Positions 1 to 11,688 of a DNA stretch of 64,000 nucleotides are shown one piece after another. The DNA lies in NCBI GenBank assembly GCA_021234155.1, contig JAJEKV010000011.1, positions 19,176,677 to 19,240,676 of the forward strand, read 5' to 3'. Position numbers and translations under genes: made by a program. The first letter of the stretch is position 1, and the number at the start of each line of letters is the position of its first letter. The stretch is from Isoetes taiwanensis. Its lineage: Eukaryota; Streptophyta; Lycopodiopsida; Isoetales; Isoetaceae. The notes beneath the pieces are model-generated. The model did no database searches. It had not been told where the DNA came from and saw only the letters and a program-made list of their open reading frames with translations.

Positions 1-8
1 CTTTCCAG

Positions 9-3000
9 GGTTCAGGCCAGATGCCTAAGAATATGCACATGAAGAAAAGCTTTAGACAGACAGTCTGTCGTCACTGGTTAAGAGGATTGTGTATGAAGGG
101 CTCAGAATGTGGATTTTTGCATCAGTTTGATAAGTTGAGGATGCCTTTATGCCGGTTCTTTGCGAGGTTTGGAGAATGCCGGGAGCCTGATTGCATTTAC
201 AAGCATAGTAATGAAGACATCAGGGAATGCAACATGTACGTATTTTTTTTACTTATCAACTTCCGTACCTTGCAATTTAGGGTTTTAGGTAAGTCAGTAC
301 TGTTGCTTTTGCTAAGAGGAAAATAATCTTGAAATACTACCAAATTTCATCAGTACAGAGCATATATTTTGTCACTAAGAAGTCGTAGTTGGCAGATAGG
401 CATGTTCTAGTAAGGGCTATTGTAACATAGTTAATGCTGTAATAACAGGTACAAGCTAGGATTTTGTCCAAATGGACCAGATTGTCGATACCGGCATGAA
501 AAACTTCCTGGGCCTCCACCACCTGTGGAACAAAATCTTGCAAAAATACAACAGCGTTACCATTCAATGCACGATGGTCAACGATATTATAATGCAAATG
601 ATCAACACAGATATCAGCAGCAAAAAGCGGGAATTTATGGGCAATCAGAAACCCCTCCCCAACTTCCGAAGAATACGGCTGTTCAAGGTTCAGAAACTGT
701 CGCTCGAGAAGAAGCTGGAATTGTACAACCTTCACAAGCAACACCGCAATCACAGGCTCAAGCATATCTTCAAACCACTTCAAACGCAAATGGTGTAGGA
801 AAACAGCCCAAAACGTCAGCATCTCTCCCTCTTCCTTATGGTTACTCAAGGTAAATTTTGTATGTATGTCCCATGATTTTGTGGATGTGTTGCATTGTAT
901 GTAACTTGTACCTCATGTGCTTTTCAATTGTGCATCATGTCATAGCTATGGAAGATGTTGAAATAATATAACATTACAACCTCTTTATTTTATGAATTCT
1001 TATGTTGAAATTTGTTGAAGCTAGCTCCTACAAACGTTCTAAGAAAATAAAGGATAAGAAATAATCAGTTATATCCAGTTATCAGATTTGCCTTGATGTG
1101 TCCCGTCAAGAAACAGCTATTTGGTTGGCAGATTATGCAGTGGTTTTTCTCTCTTCATTTATCTGCCAGGAACAACTAGATTGTATTAGCATGTCCTGTG
1201 ATAACTCGCTATAGGTTTCCAGAGAAAGCTTTGGGAGCTGTGAGGATGCTTACAACATTTAGATTATCAGAACATTGTTCAACAAGAAAATGGAGGTTTT
1301 ATAAAACTATCAAATAATCACTGTGCCATTATGTGCCTGCTGTCAAGATTCTGCAAAAGTGAACCAGGCAATGCAAGAGTTATGACACTAATTTTAAATT
1401 GGTTACGCTCAATTTCAAACTTGCAAGTTGGAGTCGTTATTTGTAACTGCAGCAACCTCAGTGCAGAGCAGGAAGCATAAATTGATCCTCTGTATGGCAA
1501 CATAAAAGCTTTTCGTTATGGCACTAATTCAGAAGTTGTATAGTACTGAATTTTGATATAAGTTGGAAAACCTATTGTCATTTTTGTAAGTGCAATCCTT
1601 GGAAAATACTATAGCACGTTGTCTTCCCAGGACTCTTAAGTTCTTTTTCTTATTTCAAAATTCCAACCACGTGTACTGGAGCTTTACCTGATAACTGCAA
1701 ATATATCATGAGAGCGTCAGGCATCCTAATGTCCCAGCAAGTCCAATAATACCCCTCTTAAATTTTCTAAATTTTCTGTTGCACGAAATTCAGGTGCTGC
1801 ATGTGCATGCAAGCAAGGTGCTTTTATATCTTGGTTTTGTAATGTTTTGTGAATTACAAGTTTGGATGTAAGCAGCATTTTGATGTGTCCCTTGTTTCTC
1901 AGATACTTTATTGTCAAGAGTAGCAATAGGGAAAATCTTGAGCTGTCTGTTGAAAGAGGAGTTTGGGCTACTCATCGGAATAATGAGGGGAAGCTAAATG
2001 AAGCCTTTGACAGTTGTGACAATGTCATCCTTATTTTCTCAGTGAACGAAACACGTCATTTTCAGGTTGTTAAAGTCTTGCTTTCAATATTTAGCAACAA
2101 GGTACTTGTAGGACTATCTGTGCATTATTGAACCACCCACACCCCACCCCACCCCCACCCCCATTAAAAACACGGAAGAAAAAAAAAACCTCAAGGAAAA
2201 AGGGGGTGGAAAAGAGCAAAGACTGGGTTTAAGTAGATGTTCCTCCTCTCCAGCTCAAATATCTCTCCTATGAAGAATGATTGGAGTGGTTTAAATTTAT
2301 AGCTACTTTAAAACAGGCACTATTTGCAGCACCTATTTGGTACTGTTAGATATTATTTGTTAATAATAAGCATGTTTCCATCAGGGGTGTGCACGGATGA
2401 TGTCGAAGGCAGGCAGTGCTGTTGGGGCGGCAGGATGGAAATATGCACAAGGGACAGCCCATTATGGCAGGAACTTTCGTTTAAAGTGGCTAAAGGTACT
2501 GAATATTTTGCCTAGTAAGAGAAGGGCAGTTAGATACACATTTGATTTGCTAGGTTTCTTCACAAGCTTAGAAAAGTAATGCTAGGGATGTTCTTACACC
2601 GACTGGTATCTGAGTACATCCACAGCCCTATGTACCTTCCATTCCTGGGTTTATGTAAAGTAAAATAATTGAACTGTTGGTGCTTCTAAGTTGTGATCGA
2701 CCCACCGGAAGGGCAGGGCAGGCCAATTTGATAGTTTCCTGTTGCATTTTCCTTCAATAATCAAGAAATGGGTTAATGAACTCTTCTATGCAGCCAAAAT
2801 TTAAAAGTTGATAAACCATGGACAAGTACTGATTGTGATAGGCCCTTCTGAGAAGGCATACTTCATACGGAAACCCTCTTATTCGAAGTTTCTATTTAGG
2901 AAATTCTCTCATTTAAACATTAATTAATACTCACTCATTCATTTGTGAGTTGGGGTATTTTTGACGTTTACAAGTTCATTGAAAGAAGCATAACTTTGCT

Positions 3001-4768
3001 GACATTTTTATGTTTGCTTTGCGACATCAGTTATGCGAGTTATCTTTTCAGAAGACACGGCACTTGCGGAATCCATATAATGAAAATCTTCCTGTGAAGG
3101 TAATCACATTTTTTATCCTGTTATTGCTAGTACATATGCAAACTTTAGAATTGCTTGTTCGCAGATAAGCCGGGACTGTCAAGAATTGGAAACCACAGTG
3201 GGTGAGCAGCTGGCTGCATTATTGTATATGGAAGCAGACAGTGAACTTATGGTGAGCATGAGTTTTACTTAGTCGTTGGCAATGAAAATTTATATATTGA
3301 AAACATAACAAGCATTGGCAAAAACAGTACGATCAGCACAGAAGTTTTTATTTGGGGATGCTTAAATGTAGGAAAGGCAGCTGATTGGTTTCTCATAGGA
3401 TTAGAATTCGGCATAGACGGCTTCAATTCTTGGCCTTCAATTCTTCTTGGAAAGAAAATGCTTTAGCCTTCAAGGGACAAAAAATATAACCAAATAGGTC
3501 TGCACATAGTGCTGAAGCTCAATTCTAATGCTGATTAATAGCTGGTATTTGTGCAACTTTTTTCATTGCTCTGTAGCTACTTAGATGAATGTTTACCTGT
3601 TCTGCAATTGAGCTATTTCAAAAAACCCATTTTTCAAGTTACTTAACATTCCCATGGATGTGAAGATTGACAGTTGCATTTGGGGTTTTGGTCATAGGCA
3701 CTCTGATCTTAGGCACACTGACTTTTCATTGCTCTATTGTTTAGCTCGGATAAAGCCCTTATCCGTTGTATTAAGTTACCTTGCTTATTTTCTTTGCAGA
3801 TGATAGCTAAGGATGCAGAGGCAAAACGTGAAGAAGAGAAAGCCAAAGGAGGCCTTAGTAGTCAGCAAGCGGAAGACCCAAACATTGTTCCATTTGAGGA
3901 CAATGACGATGAGCAAGAGGAAGATGATAGTGAGGATGATGCTGGTTCTAGCCAAACTATTGGAATTGGACAAGGTAGGGGCAAAGGCAGGGGCCAAAAT
4001 TGGCCACAAGGTAGAGGGGATGGAATGGGAAAAGCTGGAAGGGGAATGAGAAATGCTCAAGGTCGGGGAATGTATCACAATATGGGTATGGGGGCAATGA
4101 GTTATGGAATGGGACCTGGTGAAGCATACATGATGCCAGGTGACATATTTGCTGCCCCGCCAACTGGTCCAGGGCCTGGCTTTCCTTACCTTCATCCTGC
4201 AGCTTCATATGGCACTCCAGACTTTGCAAATCTGGGGCCGGCTTCCATGATGAGCTATGGACCCATGGATGGCGGGTTCCATGGCCGACCACCGAACGGA
4301 ATGTTTCTTGCACCTGGCAGCATGGGGCCACCTAGTTCACTGATGGGTGGTGCCGCACAAAATGGAGTGCCAGGAAGACCTTTTGGGATGCCCTTCCGTC
4401 CACCCTACATGAACAACATGGGAAGAGGCAATGGAAGAGGTTTCAGGAATCAGCAGAGAAAGCGGAAAAATGACCGTTCGGTTAACAATGGCAAGTCGGG
4501 GATGCAACCTAGCCCAACATTCTCTAGACCTCAGCAGAAACAGAATCCTAACGATGAAGGGATGCAGGTGGATGGTGAAAATGATTTGGAGTGGCAAGAA
4601 AGACAGGATTGTTCTGATTACAAAGGAAATGCTTATGACAATAATGAAGATGACAGTGACAGTGAAGATGAAGCCCCGCGGAGGTCCCGGCATGGGGAGG
4701 GAAAAAAAAGGAGACGTGACTGGGGCACTAATGAAGCCAGTGGTATGGATCACATTTCTGATCAGTGA
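9..4768 (+). CDS. CPSF30: CPSF30-YTH, cleavage/polyadenylation factor with m6A reader domain (5' end missing)
   Basis: This is the plant 30-kDa subunit of the nuclear cleavage and polyadenylation specificity factor, in the long form that carries a C-terminal YTH (m6A-reading) domain. I join seven exons: 9-235, 449-850, 1903-2065, 2385-2495, 3031-3099, 3165-3251 and 3800-4768. All introns are GT-AG and the frame stays open. The first exons hold three CCCH fingers (CX7CX5CX3H, CX8CX4CX3H, CX7CX5CX3H), including the KLGFCPNGPDCRYRH block. Exons 3-6 form the YTH fold, with cage-type tryptophans in GVWAT and AGWKY. The last exon is acidic, then Gly/Met/Pro-rich, and ends in a basic APRRSRHGEGKKRR segment followed by TGA, as in the Arabidopsis long isoform. 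The true start lies upstream: a splice acceptor (ctttccag) abuts position 9, so the Met codon at 21 is probably internal. The short isoform would end after the fingers. Family assignment is near certain. Confidence 0.95.
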
Positions 4769-5283
4769 TTGCCTGTGCCTGTGGTGGAGATATCTTCTTG
4801 GCGATCTACCTTTTGGCAGTAACACTAACAGTAACAACTCATTTCTCTTTATTTTATCAGAATAACACTCTTTTCTAATTCTTTAAAGTTATAATGACAT
4901 CAAGGGAAGAGACTTGTTTACTGAAGATCTCTTCAATGCGTCCAACTTATGTATATTTGGCCAATCTTGTGGATGGGAAAGCTGTTCTTTCCTTCAAGCT
5001 GATAGGATACTAATATTTTGATGTAATGGTTGATCATGGTACAAGTACCATTGTGAATGTCTGCCTTTTAGATGCAGACATTGAGAGTATTGTAACATAT
5101 ACCGCAGTATTTACAGGCTGAGGGCACCCAATTTTTTTTATTATGTTTGTTAATTGAAGCCCATGTATCATAAATGGAAGAGGTGTATTTATGCACAATG
5201 AACAAAGCTCATTTCTTGCTCTCACCTCCACTTTGGTTGGTGGGAGCTTATAGAAACAAGACTGGCAGATACGTGAGCTTATT
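4769..5283 (+). other. CPSF30 3' UTR and downstream flank
   Basis: AT-rich sequence directly after the CPSF30 stop codon with no other coding signal. It probably holds the 3' UTR. T-rich stretches and TTGT-type motifs near 5000-5170 would suit plant polyadenylation, but I cannot place a cleavage site. Confidence 0.4.
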
Positions 5284-5681
5284 TAGACCAGCATTTACAT
5301 GGTCAATTGGAGATTTTGGCCTCCAGTTTTCTTGACATTGTTTCATTGTATTTGCCTTGTAACCAATGACAAAAAAAGCACCTGTAATCTCTTTCTTTCA
5401 TTACCATCTATTTGCTTCACGTTTCTGCCAAAGCCTTCAAAAAAGATGGTGAAAAGGAGACTTGAACCATCAAACTCCTGTGCTTTCTCTGTCCATATAT
5501 CTCGTTACCAATGCGGATATCAACATATCATGCTTTATATCTATATATTTCGTACTTTCAGGCAACCAGAAATCCTAATTTACATGGCTATTTCATTCTG
5601 CTTCGTCAAAGCATACCATAGAGATGCATATTTTCTTACTTTGTATAATACCTTTATGTGTTTTTTGTTATGTTTATTCAG

Positions 5682-5806
5682 AGCCATTGATCAAGCGACA
5701 TATTCCCGGTACTGTGCCAGATCGATGGCCATTAACATTTTGCGACGAAAAATTAAAAAGCCACTTCATATCATATGGTGTGGATCGAACATATGGTGCC
5801 CATTGA
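5682..5806 (+). other. Possible orphan terminal exon
   Basis: A T-rich tract ending in an AG acceptor (ttattcag) is followed by about 40 open codons. They read PLIKRHIPGTVPDRWPLTF and onward and end at a TGA. The composition looks protein-like rather than random. No partner exon is visible nearby, and I do not recognise the family. It could be a captured exon or simply chance; the second is quite possible. Confidence 0.2.
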
Positions 5807-7087
5807 AAAAAGATAAGGGAAAAAAAAACAACCCAAAGGTGGGCATCAAGCTTGCACTGAAGCCAACTATGCTTCCTGTGGTGAATTAGACTGCCAGAAT
5901 GAATCCTGTGCTGCCGGAATCAACTCTGTGATGCTGGTCCTAGTAGTCTTGGGCTGGAATGAATCATCTTCATAGCAACCAGATTGAGGTCTACATACCC
6001 TGGGTAAAAGAAAGAAAGCAAGCAAAAGCCGTTGACAGTAGGGCTGGAGGATGCGAACCTCCAAGCCAAGGCGGCCTCACCAGAACCCTGCAATTTGCAT
6101 CTAAGTACTGCCATGCCGGAATGATTTGGGAGATAGAAACCCACACCATGATCCATTATCCATGATTCTGGGAGCTCCATTTGATCCAGATTCAGGCAAC
6201 ATGGTCGTCCATTCTCTGCACAACCCACCCCTCCTCACTCCACCACCCCTGCTCTACACAATCCGTCCACGCCCCGCAACTAGAAAATAACATAACATCT
6301 TAAGTATCTACACCCTAGAAATTTGCCTCCAAAGAATTCGCAGCATACCCTTTTTTTTTTTCTAACCATGGCAAAAAAACCATCCAAAACACATCAAAAT
6401 AGAAATGTAATAGTCCCAACCATGCGAGAAAAGCCTTCCCGCAAAATGAACTGAAATATTGCAAGTTTATCATAGAGATGCATATTTTCTATGCATCACA
6501 GCTCTAGCCCTAGCCCTGTTGAGGGCGGCTCTAAATATGATAGCTAGGGAAACAGATGTCTCACGTCCATGCATGCCAACCCTAAATCAATAAAAATTAG
6601 TATTGTGCGTGGTTTCAGATAGTTGGCTCACAAAAGTAGACATCCCTCCACAAAGCCCGTTTAACATTTAAAAGTTCCTCAATCTCCAAAATACGAATAT
6701 TAGGCTCTGGGGTTATTTGAAATGAGAACTCTGATTCAAAGTGTTGTTGGATCATCAGGAGGAGTCATTGCAAACCCAGAATCACTCTCGCTCCCACAGG
6801 ATTTATAGACCTTTCTATTTCAACAACTTCAACTTGAGTGTCAGGACCTCGAACAATTCGCTCTTTTTCATGAAAACCATATGAAAAAACACAAAAGCCA
6901 AAACAAATCTCCACCTTACTTTGGCGGTCGTAAAGAACAAAAATATGCAACCCAACCAAATGGAACCACATCAAAACCTTAACAGACAATGATACTGACA
7001 CCTTTAAGTCTAAAAGAATTTAACAACAGCTGCAAGCACATAATCCAAACTAGTAGGATCACACACAAAAACACAAACTTATGGACA

Positions 7088-8130
7088 TAATAGAATAGAA
7101 TAGAATAGATTTTTTAACGTCCACGAAGACCAACAGTGTGCTAATACGACTATTACTACTAGGATTAGAAAAACCCTGCCTTGGAAGGATTTTAAGGGAA
7201 AAACCTTCGTGATAATGACCATACTAGACAATCAATAATCACAATAAGTTTGTACAAAGATCATGGTGACTGATGGTTTAGCAATTGAAGATGCACATCT
7301 AGTACCTCGAGAAAATTTAATACCAGGTCATGCACAGATGATGCTCTGAGAAGTTGTGGGTGCATGGAATGTAATGCTAATGTCAAATAACGAATTCTAA
7401 TCATCATAAAAGTAGAACATCTCAGAAGTATATGATTTTCATCTTCAATAACATGTAAATGGCAGTATGCACATAGTCTCGTCTCTCGTGGCAATTGCAG
7501 CCGCTCGCACCTACTTATTTCAACCCTTAGCTTATGGCATCCTGTGTGAATTGATGCTATAGCTACAAGTTTTTTTCTGGATAAAGAAGCAAGCAAATAA
7601 ACTTGTGGTCTTTTTACCAAAGTGGGGCTTATATATACATGATAATGTACAGTTTTAATTTGAGCCTACACATGTGCATCCCATAACTCTTAAAAAAACA
7701 ATTGTTTTGCATTGCATAGAGTGCTCCCCAGCCAGCAATCACATGCTTGGTGATACACTATTTCCAGAGTGTGTTCTTACAGAAATCTACACAAAGATAT
7801 TTGTGCTTATCTATAACTTCAACTTCATGACTATCATAGCGCAAAGTTGGAACAATATATGGCCTTATTCTAAAAAAAATGTGCAATGCATGTAAATGTT
7901 GTTGCACACTAGCAGATGTATGTGCCATAAGTGAAACATCATTAGCATACATAAGTTGCTTAATTATATAGTGTGTCAAATGCGGTCATCTCCCACCATG
8001 ATTATCAAGCCTTGCTACAAATGATCAATGTACTAGCCAAGTAGTATAGGAGATAGAGGGCAACCCTGACCCGAGGGACGCACTTAGGAATAGGGGGTAT
8101 GGACATCTGCATTTGAAGGGTGGCCAAAAG
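7088..8130 (-). mobile_element. Degraded non-L1 LINE, 3' part
   Basis: A 5'-truncated LINE read on the minus strand. Its 3' end is a short tandem of TATTC units (seen here as AATAG repeats at 7088-7113) next to an AACGT motif, the same ending as the LINE at 55372-57585. Moving upstream there is a zinc-finger-like segment at about 7400-7500 (RLCAYCHLHVIEDENHILLRC) and then a decayed reverse-transcriptase motif C, MYANDVSLMAHT, at about 7930-7960. Around 8040-8090 there are traces of the GCPLSP-type motif. Stops and frameshifts make it inactive. Confidence 0.7.
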
Positions 8131-8353
8131 CATCCTTAATATATATTTTACCCTAGCTTGAGGCAGAAAAACCCGTTAATGGGTAAGTATACAAGTACTA
8201 AATGGTAAAAAAGCTCCCCTTTCTTGCACACAGATGTCCCATACTGCAAACAATACTAAATCCTTCGGGTCCATGACATACTGCAATGTTGTTATTGATT
8301 TGGGTTACCTAATATTGGTAACTTAGCAAATACCCTTTCATGTGGACATAGAA

Positions 8354-8450
8354 GTTTGAAACATGACCTCTATATATGTTTCGTGGATTTCACTTCTGCT
8401 TTTGCTACAGTACATCGGGTGCTTCTTTAGCAAAGATTGCAAGTGCGTGG
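8354..8450 (+). pseudogene. LINE reverse-transcriptase motif A fragment
   Basis: A plus-strand reading frame spells LYICFVDFTSAFATVHRVLL. This matches the FVDF(x)KAFDTVPR motif A of LINE reverse transcriptases, with the second aspartate region eroded. It lies opposite in strand to the neighbouring LINE relic, so it is either a separate insertion or the product of an inversion. No other domain can be followed. Confidence 0.5.
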
Positions 8451-8763
8451 AGTCTAATAAGATCATACCCACAGACCAAGAATAGAAGGATATCATAATC
8501 TACCATGATTCCACAAACACATAAAGCAAGAAAAACCCTGCAAAAGTGCTCCAGGTGGAAGCGCTTTAAAATTAAAATTTCGACGGTAGTTCAAAACATG
8601 AACTCTAATATCTGCATGCACCTAGCTTTTTGCCAATTAAAAAAGAGAAAGAAAAAGAAATAGCAACTTCTGGTCAAATACGTCTAAAACCTTAGGGCAT
8701 TGCCAAAAACTTAACTGTTCACAATTTAATAGATGTTACCAATGTTGGATACCATATACTGAA

Positions 8764-8952
8764 ATTGATATCATATCAAGATCTAATATTGTTGGACACC
8801 CTTTCGTATATATGCATCCTCTTAAACCACATTGTAAGGGCAATGTATTCCTTGTATTGGGATTGATATTATATCAAAACCTAATATTGTTGGACATCCT
8901 TTTGTATGTGCGCATCCTCTTAGATCGTATTGTAAGGGCAATGTATTCCTTG
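8764..8952. repeat. 98-bp tandem duplication
   Basis: Two adjacent diverged copies of a 98-bp unit (8764 onward and 8862-8952). Both contain TAATATTGTTGGACA and GTAAGGGCAATGTATTCCTT. The TGTTGG starts recall a copia-type LTR edge, but no partner LTR was found. Confidence 0.75.
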
Positions 8953-8959
8953 ACTCTAT

Positions 8960-11640
8960 ATATTTCGCCGCCTACACTAGATTATGTTGTCAATAAGCTC
9001 ATTCAAGAATATTTGCATGCTAAACTGGACTACACTTATATAATGAATAATTGTTTTAGAAGCAATACGTATAATAGAGTGGATAACATAAAACATAAAA
9101 ATGTTTTGACAGATAATAGCTATGTAGCACTAAGAAGTTTCAATTAACATAAAAGATAGCTACGTGCAATTTTGGCCCATGACCCAATCACAACATGCCA
9201 CGTAGCAGAGTTTTCGACATTCAATCAGCACTTAAGCTATAGTTCTAGTTTTTACCTAATTTCTTTATGTTTACTACGCATTCAAATCTATTAACCATGC
9301 ATTTTGATGGTTTCACTTTATATTCTCTTGATTTTTACAGCAATTTACTCCTGGAATTGCATATATCTGTCTTCCACAAAAATGTGTTCTTATTGATATT
9401 ATTGGGGTGTCAAACATGCTTCATCCATCTAATGGCCTAGGCATGTATGCCACTCCAGATATGTCAAATAAGAAGACATTCCTTATGCAATTAAGATTCT
9501 AGAACAACAGAAAAGAACGATTTGCCTGTTGCTTACCATATTCCCTTTTCTGCCAATCCAAGCAATAGCAACAATGGACCAAAAAATCATTTTTTAAAGA
9601 CCTCTTTAATCATCCACAATCATATCTCTCAACTGAAAACATGAATCACCACCATGAATGATTCCTACTGCTAAGTCCTCAAGTTTATGTTTCAATATGT
9701 TCAAATTCAAGAATATTTAGATGGCTAACCACTAGACCATTAGAAATAATAGCTTTAGAGTTAAAACAGGTTTTCACGTATACAACTTTGCATTATCAAT
9801 AAGTTGCAATGAATGGCGAAGATTCTAGAAGAGCGATTTGTGTCTTGTTCACCAGATTTCTTTCTAGAATTGAACCAACATAGCAACAACGGCGACACTT
9901 CATAATCCCTTTTAAGGACCTCTTGGATCAACCACAATCCAATCTCATGGACCTCTTGGATCAACCACAATCCAATCTCATGCGAGTACCCCTTGTGATG
10001 CAATTAGTAGGCGTCCTTCCACATTCCCAAAAGTAGGAACAATTCTAATTAAATGCAAGAAATCACAGGATCTCCATAAGCGCATAGACAAATTATCACG
10101 CATGAAGGAAATGAAATAGCATCGACCAAAGAATCCTATACTTTGGTTAGCATATCTAAGCTAAGGGCCAAAATCACATAAGGTATATGGGAAACCTTTT
10201 ATCCCCTACCGAAATTTTTTTAATATTCCTCATATCGTCTCTAAGATCCTAGGAAGTAATATGTCTTTGTAGGAGTTGGAGAGTCTACAAAGCACACATT
10301 CTGATATGAAAATCCACCTTGATTATAGTTTCAATTTAAATCTAGATCTAGAAAAACCAGTTCTTACGCTCTAACAAAAGTATTACAACAAATTTCTCAC
10401 TTTCTAAACCACTTGTCGTAGATAGAAACAATGATTATGCCATGATCATTTCCATCCTGATAGTGTTGCATGCTTCTTGGGTTGGCTTTTAGATCCTTTC
10501 ACCAAAAGTCCATGTAATTGGTCCACCTTTGCGTAAGATTCCTTTGCAGATTATTTCCAATTGTTTTTTGATAAATCACTGATTCATTTTTGCAATGCTT
10601 CTATGGCATATATACTATTGTAGAAACATGTACACATGATTATTTCGTATGCTTTGAATTCCAACCTAAATGTTGGTCCTAAAGATTGAAGAGACATACC
10701 TTCTTTCTTGAGCATCTAAATGTTAGTCTTGAGAGGTTGCAAGTGTTTAGTATTGCGTCATTGTACCTTTGAACAATGCCTAGCAACCAAAAAATGTGAT
10801 CATTGTTTTAGAAGTAAATGACATGTTAAATGCATGTATAAAATATTTTTAAGGGTGAAATCACACTTGCGCCTAAGCCCAAACAAATAAAAAATTAGAA
10901 AGGCACCCATCGGGCACTTTCCAACACAACCTTTTCACACTGGAGCCCATCCAAAGCAAAAGAGAAATTTGAATTTAAATGGCCAAGATTTGAATTTAAT
11001 GGGCAAGATCTTTAACATGTCCATGTTGGCAAAAAAAAAAAAAAAAAATGCATGCCAAAAGTTTAGACAAGGAATATCGCCTGTTTAAAACTTTAATGCA
11101 TGTCAAAAGCCACATCATACTTTAAGCAGCATGATGTGATACGTTGGGTGTGATATAATGGATGTTCAATACCACCTTATTTATTTCTTTGGTTCGCTCA
11201 TTGCATTGCAAAGTCAATATTAAGGTTTATAACTCTTCACCATGGTTTTATGAATGATATATTTGTTGGCTGTTCCAAAAGATAAACTTTGACTGTTCGA
11301 AGATAGTACCTTTTACGACGCATCCCAATAGAGACATATGATGGTCCCTAAATGTCCCAAGGGAGACTAGAATGCAAAACCTCTTGATTGCTAACAGAAA
11401 TAGCCACCAAACCATAGGGAGGAAGACAATGAATTTGAAAAAAATAACATGATATCCAAATAACTCTGCAAACCTAAATGTTAGCATAACCTTGCTTTGG
11501 CATCTCCTTTGATAAAAGAAATCCTTTACAAATAACATCAACAATGATACTTCCTAATGAACAATATTGAAGCTGGACACTCGCAAGAATAGTATCATTT
11601 TTTTAATAATATATATATTTAGTACATGGATTAAAATTAC
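8960..11640. other. AT-rich spacer with small repeats only
   Basis: No gene is supported here. Visible items are a 33-bp tandem pair (9916-9981), a 16-A run near 11033, and two partial TAAGGG(T/C)..AAATCACA motifs (10156, 10851) that resemble the terminal repeat of the MITE at 26306. A segment at 11330-11420 shares a diverged block (ATATGATGGTCCC...AATGTCCC) with 29934-30010, so it is dispersed repeat debris. Confidence 0.5.
9916..9981. repeat. 33-bp tandem duplication
   Basis: Two essentially identical 33-bp copies beginning GGACCTCTTGGATCAACC and lying head to tail at 9916 and 9949. The identity points to a recent slippage or duplication event in non-coding sequence. Confidence 0.85.
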
Positions 11641-11688
11641 AATTTTCCAGCCTAATCTAATATGATGAGGTTCCCAGGTTCCAAAATC

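Noticed and set aside
3785-4837. Long frames antisense or frame-shifted to the last CPSF30 exon
   Set aside because: Shadows of the Gly/Met/Pro-rich coding exon, which is confirmed by homology to the plant CPSF30 C-terminus.
5299-5889. A 196-codon plus-strand frame
   Set aside because: Composition is AT-driven with no domain; it overlaps the candidate orphan exon in a different frame.
6040-6110. tRNA-like T arm with B box on the minus strand
   Set aside because: GGAGGTTCGCATCCTCC pairs well, but no cloverleaf of normal length and no acceptor stem can be built.
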